A stretch of 23,219 bases of DNA, from positions 1 to 23,219 of the forward strand of contig JAUCBJ010003331.1 in assembly GCA_032718475.1 (NCBI GenBank), read 5' to 3'. Numbering within the stretch: the stretch's first letter is position 1; every line of letters begins with the position of its first letter. The stretch comes from Nemertoderma westbladi. Lineage: Eukaryota > Xenacoelomorpha > Nemertodermatida > Nemertodermatidae. Below are positions 1-9,941 of the stretch, in pieces. A program made the translations under genes and the position numbers. The notes beneath the pieces were generated by a model, which saw only the letters and a list, made by a program, of their open reading frames with translations, was not told the origin of the DNA and searched no databases.

Positions 1-370
1 CCGAAATAATTAACGGTGAAGGCGTACATACAAAAGGTACAAGAACCGAAATAATTAACGGTGAAGGCATACATACAAAAGGTACAAGAACCGAAATAAT
101 TAACGGTAAAGGCGTACATACAAAAGGTACAAGAACCGAAATAATTAACGGTGAAGGCGTACATACAAAAGGTACAAGAACCGAAATAATTAACGGTGAA
201 GGCGTACATACAAAAGGTACAAGAACCGAAATAATTAACGGTGAAGGCATACATACAAAAGGTACAAGAACCGAAATAAATAACGGTGAAGGCGTACATA
301 CAAAAGGTACAAGAACCAAAATAATTAACGGTGAAGGCGTACATACAAAAGGTACAAGAACCGAAATAAT
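1..370. repeat. 45-bp tandem repeat array (cut by window start)
   Basis: The unit starts CCGAAATAATTAACGGTGAA and recurs exactly every 45 bases (1, 46, 91, 136, 181, 226, 271, 316), with a partial ninth unit from 361. Units differ by single substitutions, such as GGCATAC for GGCGTAC and GGTAAAG for GGTGAAG, so copies are about 97% alike. The array begins at the first base, so its true length is unknown. I see no coding potential. Confidence 0.97.
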
Positions 371-624
371 TTCACAAAAAAAAATTGCGACCAGTCGTCC
401 AGGGGAACGCCACACCCAACCTAAAATAGGCTTTAACACCACACCCCCCCCCCCCCCCCAACTGTAAATCCCCCCCCCCCCCCCCCCCAACTGTAAATAG
501 TGGAAGGGAAATTCAAACTGTACCGTGCTGCAGAATACAATGGATGCCAATATACTACAAACACTAAAGTGACTGACAGATGCCGGTTGCGCCTTTAGCT
601 TTATTACATATTAATAATAATTTC
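371..624. repeat. Spacer with twin poly-C tracts
   Basis: Two C homopolymers of 16 (444-459) and 19 (470-488) bases are each followed by AACTGTAAAT, so the tract plus its flank is tandemly duplicated. The rest is unique-looking AT-rich sequence. I see no gene. Homopolymer lengths in an assembly are often inexact. Confidence 0.85.
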
Positions 625-800
625 AGCAGCAGCTTGATCTAGTGGTGACATTCATGGGCTTCCAATTAGGAAGACCTGGTTCGATCCCTAGATAGGGCAG
701 CATTGTTTCGGTACAGTGCCTTAATATCTGCAGCCTAGCCCAACACTGGCTTTCATCCTACAGTAGTTGATAAATGGGAACCAAAACCCAAGGCAACTTG
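625..800 (+). mobile_element. tRNA-derived SINE-like element, head region
   Basis: A pol III type 2 promoter is visible: an A-box-like TGATCTAGTGG at 635-645 and a B box GGTTCGATCCC at 678-688, spaced about as in a tRNA. The sequence is not a functional tRNA: the acceptor arms do not pair and no CCA-ready end is seen. It is followed by a non-tRNA body that leads into a tandem tail. A related head occurs twice more, near 18380-19060 (+) and 19325-19455 (-), which supports a dispersed family. The family name and exact ends are unknown. Confidence 0.75.
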
Positions 801-801
801 G

Positions 802-991
802 GAAACAGAGGGAAGGGTTTACTATTGAAAATCAGTCATGGTGGTGAACAGGCATTCCTTTAGGAAACAGAGTGGAAGTGTTTACTGTGGAAGATTACCC
901 ATGGTGGTGAACAGGCATTCCTTTAGGAAACAGAGTGGAAGTGTTTACTGTGGAAGATTACCCATGGTGGTGGTGAACAGGCATTCCTAGG
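802..991 (+). repeat. 63-bp tandem triplication in SINE tail
   Basis: Three units begin with GAAACAGAG at 802, 864 and 927 (periods 62 and 63). Units 2 and 3 are nearly identical; unit 1 is diverged. Each contains CATGGTGGTGAACAGGCATT; the last has an extra GGT. The repeats directly follow the tRNA-like head and probably belong to the 3' body of the same SINE. Confidence 0.85.
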
Positions 992-1602
992 CTTAAATAA
1001 TTTTATTTTGGTTTTGTACATCTAATCAATACAACATTACCAGCCCCCTCCCTCCCCCTTCTCATCCCTACAGCAGCACCTCAATATGAAATATTTTCAA
1101 TATATTTCCCACCTCACCCCCTTTGTACAGCCTTATTATGCAGCCGTATACTTTTTTATATGACAAAATATTATGTGTTCGGAACTTAAATTTTAAATGG
1201 ATTGTTTTCATGTTAATCGATTATAATACACCTGCTTTCTCACTCGTAACTCAATGACCAAACCGCAAAAATTATGATTCCGGTTACGACCTGCTAGTTA
1301 ACGAAAGGAAGTTTATACAACAAATATTAATAGAACAAAATTAATTAAATTCATAACAATGGCACTATGATTATCTAAATATTAGTATTAATTGAGATAT
1401 CTTAACAAAAATAATACATGCGTAGCGTACAGACAAATGCACAAACATTGTTTTCACAATAACTTGAGAGCTGATCTACATACGCCATTATTGTTATTAT
1501 CGTAGTTGATTGAAAGTGACACCCCCCCCCCCCCATCCCCCTATCACAGTTTGTAAATAAATATAATGAACTAGACTTTCAATTAAATTACTTGTTTATG
1601 AC
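992..1602. other. AT-rich spacer, no gene seen
   Basis: AT-rich sequence without a convincing open frame on either strand. The only structured item is a 13-base poly-C run at 1522-1534, followed by ATCCCCC. No RNA gene recognised. Confidence 0.6.
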
Positions 1603-1942
1603 AGTGATCCACTGGGAAGGCCCATGAGTCGTAAGTCATTTGTTAAAAAATATAAGAAGCGTCTCACACACACCATACTTCCACCCAAAGTAACCAATCA
1701 CAATCCTGCACCTGCAGCCTGCCATAAGTTATGAGTCGTAAGTCAAAAGGACTAGGGACATAATAGGGGCTAATAGTAGGGACTAGGGGCATTGTTAATT
1801 TTTAATTTTGTCGATTGTGTTCTGTTCCGTTTTTACTTGACCGACCATTTTATACAATAATAGCCGCCGGGGCCTCAAGCCGGTAATTTAATAAAATAAT
1901 CACTTCCGACTCATGAGTTATAACTTTCCAGTGGAGTGGAGC
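1603..1942. mobile_element. Possible MITE bounded by inverted repeats
   Basis: The left side reads CCACTGGGAAGG then CATGAGTCGTAAG (1609-1635). The right side, in reverse complement, reads CCACTGGAAAG then CTCATGAGTCGGAAG (1905-1940). The two inverted arms bracket about 330 bp with no coding potential, as expected for a small non-autonomous DNA transposon. A direct copy of ATGAGTCGTAAGTC also lies inside, near 1730. No clean target duplication was found, so element status is tentative. Confidence 0.4.
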
Positions 1943-2616
1943 ATGGGCCAAGGAGAAAATATCGAAGGTCATAGCCGAGGGGATTTGCATGACACATTGA
2001 TTTACACTGTGGAGGTAATATCGTAACAAACATATATATATAAAGGGTTAGGGGGATACAACTGCATATCTAAAGTACTCGATATAAAATATCGAGTATT
2101 CTGACAAGATACCGGTTGCGATATTAGTAAACCCAACCCATGGGTCCACGTCATGAGTCAGTGAAACTGAGTCACGTATTATGTCTATAGGTGTACGAAG
2201 CGAGCATAAAGATACGACGAGTCCGTATCAATACATTCACTTCTGTTTTATTTAATAATTAATATTTCATTAACACCCCAAACCCAAATGATCAAAATTA
2301 TTGATATACTTAAGATATTATTATCCAGTCTAAATACGCAACACATACTCGCAATGCAATGAGAAACAATGCAATACAAATGCAATACAAATGCAATATA
2401 AACAAACTGTTACTTTTTCGACAGTGGGGTACACTAACATGGCAGTGTACCTCGCAAGTCGGAAAACTTTAGTTTAGCAAAGCATTTTACATGGCTTTCA
2501 CGAGCTAGCGGTAAGAAAATTGATATAAACAATATATATATTATATATTGTGACGTCATGCACGCGTGACTTTGGAAAGTTGGAAAGAATATAAGATAGA
2601 TTCTATTAAATAATAC
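1943..2616. other. AT-rich spacer with two short hairpins and a CRE-like site
   Basis: No gene is seen. A perfect 10-bp stem with an AAA loop lies at 2076-2098 (TACTCGATAT / ATATCGAGTA). A 6-bp stem GATACG/CGTATC lies near 2212-2230. TGAGTCA occurs twice near 2155-2175 as a direct repeat. TGACGTCA, the palindromic cAMP-response-element consensus, is at 2551-2558, about 60 bp before the 27-bp satellite. Function of any of these is unproven. Confidence 0.6.
2551..2558. promoter_or_regulatory. Perfect CRE-type palindrome TGACGTCA
   Basis: The sequence is the 8-bp ATF/CREB consensus, followed by CACGCGTG at 2561-2568. It stands between a TA-rich stretch and the 27-bp satellite. No gene start lies nearby, so regulatory use is only a possibility and chance occurrence is plausible. 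Confidence 0.2.
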
Positions 2617-3101
2617 GAATAGTGCAATCTAGGAGTACTACGCGAATAGTGTAATCTAGGAGTACTACGCGAATAGTGTAATCTAGGAGTACTACGCGAA
2701 TAGTGTAATCTAGGAGTACTACGCGAATAGTGCAATCTAGGAGTACTACGCGAATAGTGTAATCTAGGAGTACTACGCGAATAGTGTAATCTAGGAGTAC
2801 TACGCGAATAGTGTAATCTAGGAGTACTACGCGAATAGTGTAATCTAGGAGTACTACGCGAATAGTGTAATCTAGGAGTACTACGCGAATAGTGCAATCT
2901 AGGAGTACTACGCGAATAGTGTAATCTAGGAGTACTACGCGAATAGTGTAATCTAGGAGTACTACGCGAATAGTGTAATCTAGGAGTACTACGCGAATAG
3001 TGTAATCTAGGAGTACTACGCGAATAGTGCAATCTAGGAGTACTACGCGAATAGTGTAATCTAGGAGTACTACGCGAATGGTGTAATCTAGGAGTACTAC
3101 G
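2617..3101. repeat. 27-bp satellite, 18 units
   Basis: Units begin GAATAGTGTAATCTAGGAGT and repeat every 27 bases for about 485 bp. Variation is almost limited to GTGTAAT versus GTGCAAT plus one GGTG near the right end, so the array is very homogeneous and probably young. Because 27 is divisible by three, the minus strand reads as an RSTPRLHYS nonapeptide repeat; that is a by-product of the period. A short inverted repeat AGCATC/GATGCT follows at about 3115-3129. Confidence 0.97.
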
Positions 3102-3418
3102 ATAGATATAATAGAGCATCCTAGATGCTTTAAAAAAACACTATGGAGAATATAATTTTATTCCACAATTAATTGATAATATACTTTATTTACGCTGTAA
3201 CAGAGCGTGACGCTGTAACAGAGCGTGACGCTGTAACAAAGCGTGACGCTGTAACAGAGCGTGACGCTGTAACAGAACGTGACGCTGTAACAGAACGTGA
3301 CGCTGTAACAAAGCGTGACGCTGTAAGAGAGCGTGACGCTGTAACAGAGCGTGACGCTGTAACAGAGCGTGACGCTGTAACAGAACGTGACGCTGTAACA
3401 AAGCGTGACGCTGTAACA

Positions 3419-6052
3419 GAGCTCGTGACGCTGTAATAGAGCGTGATGCTGTAACAGAACGTGACGCTGTAACAAAGCGTGACGCTGTAAGAGAGCGTGA
3501 CGCTGTAACAGAGCGTGACGCTGTAACAGAGCGTGACGCTGTAACAGAACGTGACGCTGTAACAAAGCGTGACGCTGTAACAGAGCTCGTGACGCTGTAA
3601 TAGAGCGTGATGCTGTAACAGAACGTGACGCTGTAACAAAGCGTGACGCTGTAAGAGAGCGTGACGCTGTAACTGAGCGTGACGCTGTAACTGAGCGTGA
3701 CGCTGTAACTGAGCGTGACGCTGTAACAGAACGTGACGCTGTAACAGAACGTGACGCTGTAACAGAACGTGACGCTGTAACAGAGCGTGACGCTGTAACA
3801 GAGCGTGACGCTGTAACAGAGCGTGACGCTGTAAGAGAGCGTGACGCTGTAACAGAGCGTGACGCTGTAACAGAACGTGACGCTGTAACAAAGCGTGACG
3901 CTGTAACAGAACGTGACGCTGTAACAAAGCGTGACGCTGTAACAGAGCTCGTGACGCTGTACTAGAGCGTGATGCTGTAACAGAGCGTAATGCTGTAACA
4001 GAACGTGACGCTGTAACAAAGCGTGACGCTGTAAGAGAGCGTGACGCTGTAACTGAGCGTGACGCTGTAACTGAGCGTGACGCTGTAACAGAACGTGACG
4101 CTGTAACAGAACGTGACGCTGTAACAAAGCGTGACGCTGTAAGAGAGCGTGACGCTGTAACAGAGCGTGACGCTGTAACAGAGCGTGACGCTGTAACAGA
4201 ACGTGACGCTGTAACAAAGCGTGACGCTGTAACAGAGCTCGTGACGCTGTAATAGAGCGTGATGCTGTAACAGAACGTGACGCTGTAACAAAGCGTGACG
4301 CTGTAAGAGAGCGTGACGCTGTAACAGAGCGTGACGCTGTAACAGAGCGTGACGCTGTAACAGAACGTGACGCTGTAACAAAGCGTGACGCTGTAACAGA
4401 GCTCGTGACGCTGTAATAGAGCGTGATGCTGTAACAGAACGTGACGCTGTAACAAAGCGTGACGCTGTAAGAGAGCGTGACGCTGTAACAAAGCGTGACG
4501 CTGTAAGAGAGCGTGACGCTGTAACAGAGCGTGACGCTGTAACAGAGCGTGACGCTGTAACAGAACGTGACGCTGTAACAAAGCGTGACGCTGTAACAGA
4601 GCTCGTGACGCTGTAATAGAGCGTGATGCTGTAACAGAACGTGACGCTGTAACAAAGCGTGACGCTGTAAGAGAGCGTGACGCTGTAACTGAGCGTGACG
4701 CTGTAACTGAGCGTGACGCTGTAACAGAACGTGACGCTGTAACAGAACGTGACGCTGTAACAGAACGTGACGCTGTAACAGAGCGTGACGCTGTAACAGA
4801 GCGTGACGCTGTAACAGAGCGTGACGCTGTAAGAGAGCGTGACGCTGTAACAGAGCGTGACGCTGTAACAGAACGTGACGCTGTAACAAAGCGTGACGCT
4901 GTAACAGAACGTGACGCTGTAACAGAACGTGACGCTGTAACAAAGCGTGACGCTGTAAGAGAGCGTGACGCTGTAACAGAGCGTGACGCTGTAACAGAGC
5001 GTGACGCTGTAACAGAACGTGACGCTGTAACAAAGCGTGACGCTGTAACAGAGCTCGTGACGCTGTAATAGAGCGTGATGCTGTAACAGAACGTGACGCT
5101 GTAACAAAGCGTGACGCTGTAAGAGAGCGTGACGCTGTAACAAAGCGTGACGCTGTAAGAGAGCGTGACGCTGTAACAGAGCGTGACGCTGTAACAGAGC
5201 GTGACGCTGTAACAGAACGTGACGCTGTAACAAAGCGTGACGCTGTAACAGAGCTCGTGACGCTGTAATAGAGCGTGATGCTGTAACAGAACGTGACGCT
5301 GTAACAGAGCGTGATGCTGTAACAGAACGTGACGCTGTAACAAAGCGTGACGCTGTAAGAGAGCGTGACGCTGTAACTGAGCGTGACGCTGTAACTGAGC
5401 GTGACGCTGTAACAGAACGTGACGCTGTAACAGAACGTGACGCTGTAACAGAACGTGACGCTGTAACAGAGCGTGACGCTGTAACAGAACGTGACGCTGT
5501 AACAAAGCGTGACGCTGTAACAGAACGTGACGCTGTAACAAAGCGTGACGCTGTAACAGAGCGTGACGCTGTAACAGAACGTGACGCTGTAACAAAGCGT
5601 GACGCTGTAAGAGAGCGTGACGCTGTAACAGAGCGTGACGCTGTAACAGAGCGTGACGCTGTAACAGAACGTGACGCTGTAACAAAGCGTGACGCTGTAA
5701 CAGAGCTCGTGACGCTGTAATAGAGCGTGATGCTGTAACAGAACGTGACGCTGTAACAAAGCGTGACGCTGTAAGAGAGCGTGACGCTGTAACTGAGCGT
5801 GACGCTGTAACTGAGCGTGACGCTGTAACAGAACGTGACGCTGTAACAGAACGTGACGCTGTAACAGAACGTGACGCTGTAACAGAGCGTGACGCTGTAA
5901 CAGAGCGTGACGCTGTAACAGAGCGTGACGCTGTAAGAGAGCGTGACGCTGTAACAGAGCGTGACGCTGTAACAGAACGTGACGCTGTAACAAAGCGTGA
6001 CGCTGTAACAGAACGTGACGCTGTAACAAAGCGTGACGCTGTAACAGAGCTC
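3419..6052. repeat. Higher-order repeat domain of the 18-bp satellite
   Basis: The marker GAGCTC (a 2-bp TC insertion) occurs at 3419, 3583, 3945, 4235, 4399, 4599, 5051, 5251, 5703 and 6047. Each interval equals 18n+2 bases: 164, 362, 290, 164, 200, 452, 200, 452 and 344. The pattern 200+452 occurs twice in succession, at 4399-5051 and 5051-5703. After most markers the same run of variants follows: TAATAGAGCG, GTGATGCT, CAGAACG, CAAAGCG, AAGAGAGCG. Multi-unit blocks have therefore been duplicated, not just single units. Confidence 0.9.
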
Positions 6053-8248
6053 GTGACGCTGTACTAGAGCGTGATGCTGTAACAGAGCGTGATGCTGTAA
6101 CAGAACGTGACGCTGTAACAAAGCGTGACGCTGTAAGAGAGCGTGACGCTGTAACTGAGCGTGACGCTGTAACTGAGCGTGACGCTGTAACAGAACGTGA
6201 CGCTGTAACAGAACGTGACGCTGTAACAGAGCGTGACGCTGTAACAGAGCGTGACGCTGTAACAGAGCGTGACGCTGTAACAGAGCGTGACGCTGTAAGA
6301 GAGCGTGACGCTGTAACAGAGCGTGACGCTGTAAGAGAGCGTGACGCTGTAACAGAGCGTGACGCTGTAACAGAGCGTGACGCTGTAACAGAGCGTGACG
6401 CTGTAACAGAGCGTGACGCTGTAACAGAGCGTGACGCTGTAACAGAACGTGACGCTGTAACAGAGCGTGACGCTGTAACAGAACGTGACGCTGTAACAGA
6501 ACGTGACGCTGTAACAGAGCGTGACGCTGTAAGAGAGCGTGACGCTGTAACAGAGCGTGACGCTGTAAGAGAGCGTGACGCTGTAACAGAGCGTGACGCT
6601 GTAACAGAGCGTGACGCTGTAAGAGAGCGTGACGCTGTAACAGAGCGTGACGCTGTAAGAGAGCGTGACGCTGTAACAGAGCGTGACGCTGTAACAGAGC
6701 GTGACGCTGTAACAGAGCGTGACGCTGTAACAGAACGTGACGCTGTAACAGAACGTGACGCTGTAACAGAGCGTGACGCTGTAAGAGAGCGTGACGCTGT
6801 AACAGAGCGTGACGCTGTAAGAGAGCGTGACGCTGTAACAGAGCGTGACGCTGTAAGAGAGCGTGACGCTGTAACAGAGCGTGACGCTGTAACAGAGCGT
6901 GACGCTGAAACAGAACGTGACGCTATAACAGAGCGTGATGCTGTAAGAGAGCGTGACGCTGTAACAGAACGTGACGCTATAACAGAGCGTGACGCTGTAA
7001 GAGAGCGTGACGCTGTAACAGAGCGTGACGCTGTAACAGAGCGTGACGCTGAAACAGAACGTGACGCTATAACAGAGCGTGACGCTGTAACTGAGCGTAA
7101 CGCTGTAACTGAGCGTAACGCTGTAACTGAGCGTGACGCTGTAACAGAACGTGACGCTGTAACAGAACGTGACGCTGTAACAAAGCGTGACGCTGTAAGA
7201 GAGCGTGACGCTGTAACAGAGCGTGACGCTGTAACAGAGCGTGACGCTGAAACAGAACGTGACGCTATAACAGAGCGTGACGCTGTAACTGAGCGTAACG
7301 CTGTAACTGAGCGTAACGCTGTAACTGAGCGTGACGCTGTAACTGAGCGTGACGCTGTAACTGAGCGTGACGCTGTAGCTGAGCGTGACGCTGTAACTGA
7401 GCATGACGCTGTAACAGAGTGTGACGCTGTAACAGCGCGTGACGCTGTAACAGAGCGTGACGCTGGAACAGAGCGTGACGCTGTAACAGAGCGTGACGCT
7501 GTAACAGAGCGTGACGCTGTAACTGAGCGTGACGCTGTAACTGAGCGTGACGCTATAACTGAGCGTGACGCTATAACAGAGCGTGATGCTGTAACTGAGC
7601 GTGACGCTGTAACTGAGCGTGACGCTGTAACAGAGCGTGACACTGTAACAGACCGTAACGCTGTAACTGAGCGTAACGATGTAACAGAGCGTGACGCTGT
7701 AACAGAGCGTGGTGCTGTAACAGAGCGTGACGCTGTAACAGAGCTCGTGACGCTGTAACTGAGCGTGATGCTGTAACAGAGCGTGATGCTGTAACAGAGC
7801 GTGACGCTGTAACTGAGCGTGATGCTGTAACTGAGCGTGACGCTGTAACATAACGTGACGCTGTAACAGAGCGTGATGCTGTAACTGAGCGTGACGCTGT
7901 AACAGAGCGTGACACTGTAATAGAGCGTGACACTGTAACTGTGAGTGACGCTGTAACTGAGTGTGACGCTGTGCATGAGCTTGACGCTGTCAAAGAGCGT
8001 GACGCTGTAACAGAGCGCGACGCTGTAACTGAGTGCGACGCTGTAACTGAGCGTGACGCTGTAACAGAGCGTGACGCTGTAACTGAGCGTGACGCTGTAA
8101 CAGAGCGTGACGATGTAATAGAGCGTGATGCTGTAACATAGCGTGACGCTGTAACTGAGCGTGACGCTGTAACAGAGCGTGACCCTGTAACAGACCGTAA
8201 CGCTGTAACTGAGCGTAACGCTGTAACAGAGCGTGACGCTGTAACTGA

Positions 8249-9941
8249 GCGTGACGCTGAAACACAGAGCGTGACGCTGTAACTGAGCGTGACGCTGTAA
8301 CAGAGCGTGACGCTGTAACAGAGCGTGACGCTGTAACTGAGCGTGACGCTGTAACAGAGCGTGATGCTGTAACAGAGCGTGATGCTGTAACAGAGCGTGA
8401 TGCTGTAACAGAGCGTGATGCTGTAACAGAGCGTGACGCTATAACAGAGCGTGATGCTGTAACTGAGCGTGACGCTGTAACTTAGCGTGACGCTGTAACT
8501 TAGCGTGACCCTGTAACAGGCCGTAACGCTGTAACTGAGCGTAACGCTGTAACAGAGCGTGACGCTGTAACATAGCGTGACGCTGTAACTTAGCGTGACG
8601 CTGTAACTTAGCGTGACACTTTAACTGAGCGTGACACTGTAACTGAGCGTGACGCTGTAACATAACGTGACGCTGTAACAGAGCGTGATGCTGTAACAGA
8701 GCGTGACGCTGTAACTGAGCGTGACACTGTAACTGAGCGTGACGCTGTAACATAACGTGACGCTGTAACAGAGCGTGATGCTGTAACAGAGCGTGACGCT
8801 GTAACTGAGCGTGATGCTGTAACTGAGCGTGACACTGTAACTGAGCGTGACGCTGTAACTGAGCGTGACGCTGAAACACAGAGCGTGGCGCTGTAACTGA
8901 GCGTGACGCTGTAACAGAGCGTGACGCTGTAACAGAGCGTGACGCTGTAACACAGCGTGACGCTGTAACAGAGCGTGACGCTGTAACAGAGCGTGACGCT
9001 GTAACAGAACGTGACGCTGTAACAAAGCGTGACGCTGTAACAGAGCTCGTGACGCTGTAATAGAGCGTGATGCTGTAACAGAACGTGACGCTGTAACAAA
9101 GCGTGACGCTGTAAGAGAGCGTGACGCTGTAACTGAGCGTGACGCTGTAACTGAGCGTGACGCTGTAACAGAACGTGACGCTGTAACAGAACGTGACGCT
9201 GTAACAGAACGTGACGCTGTAACAGAGCGTGACGCTGTAACAGAGCGTGACGCTGTAACTGAGCGTGACACTGTAACTGAGCGTGACGCTGTAACATAAC
9301 GTGACGCTGTAACAGAGCGTGATGCTGTAAAAGAGCGTGACGCTGTAACTGAGCGTGATGCTGTAACTGAGCGTGACACTGTAACTGAGCGTGACGCTGT
9401 AACTGAGCGTGACGCTGAAACACAGAGCGTGACGCTGTAACTGAGCGTGACGCTGTAACAGAGCGTGACGCTGTAACAGAGCGTGACGCTGTAACAGAGC
9501 GTGACGCTGTAACTGAGCGTGACGCTGTAACAGAGCGTGACGCTGTAACAGAGCGTGATGCTGTAACAGAGCGTGACGCTGTAACAGAGCGTGATGCTGT
9601 AACTGAGCGTGACGCTGTAACATAACGTGACGCTGTAACAGAGCGTGATGCTGTAACAGAGCGTGATGCTGTAACTGAGCGTGACGCTGTAACAGAGCGT
9701 GACCCTGTAACAGGCCGTAACGCTGTAACTGAGCGTAACGCTGTAACAGAGCGTGACGCTGTAACATAGCGTGACGCTGTAACTTAGCGTGACGCTGTAA
9801 CTTAGCGTGACACTTTAACTGAGCGTGACACTGTAACTGAGCGTGACGCTGTAACATAACGTGACGCTGTAACAGAGCGTGATGCTGTAACAGAGCGTGA
9901 CGCTGTAACTGAGCGTGACACTGTAACTGAGCGTGACGCTG
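8249..9941. repeat. About 1.19-kb duplication in the right part of the 18-bp satellite
   Basis: The rare variant series GACCCTGTAACAGG at 8507 recurs at 9701. It is followed in both places by the same order of variants (GGCCGTAACG, AACTGAGCGTAACG, CATAGCG, CTTAGCG twice, GACACTTTAAC). The 1194-base offset equals 66 units plus three 2-bp insertions, which lie near 8876, 9043 and 9421. A block with the left-domain signature (GAGCTC, then TAATAGAGCG and CAAAGCG) sits between them at about 8985-9235. This points to segmental duplication plus exchange between distant parts of the array. Confidence 0.8.

Noticed and set aside
628-700. Functional tRNA gene
   Set aside because: A and B boxes are present but the arms do not fold into a cloverleaf; related copies have diverged bodies, so it is SINE-like.
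2140-2235. Hammerhead ribozyme, suggested by CGACGAGTCCG and GTGAAACTG
   Set aside because: The core CTGANGA...GAAA arrangement with the required stems is not met; only separate small hairpins are visible.
2556-3119. 187-codon frame with RSTPRLHYS repeats
   Set aside because: By-product of a 27-bp period; no non-repeat domain and no gene context.
3186-7976. 1596-codon minus-strand open frame and its overlapping frames in the 18-bp satellite
   Set aside because: The monomer length is a multiple of three and lacks minus-strand stops, so long frames are automatic. The translation is only hexapeptide repeats, and frames switch at 2-bp insertions.
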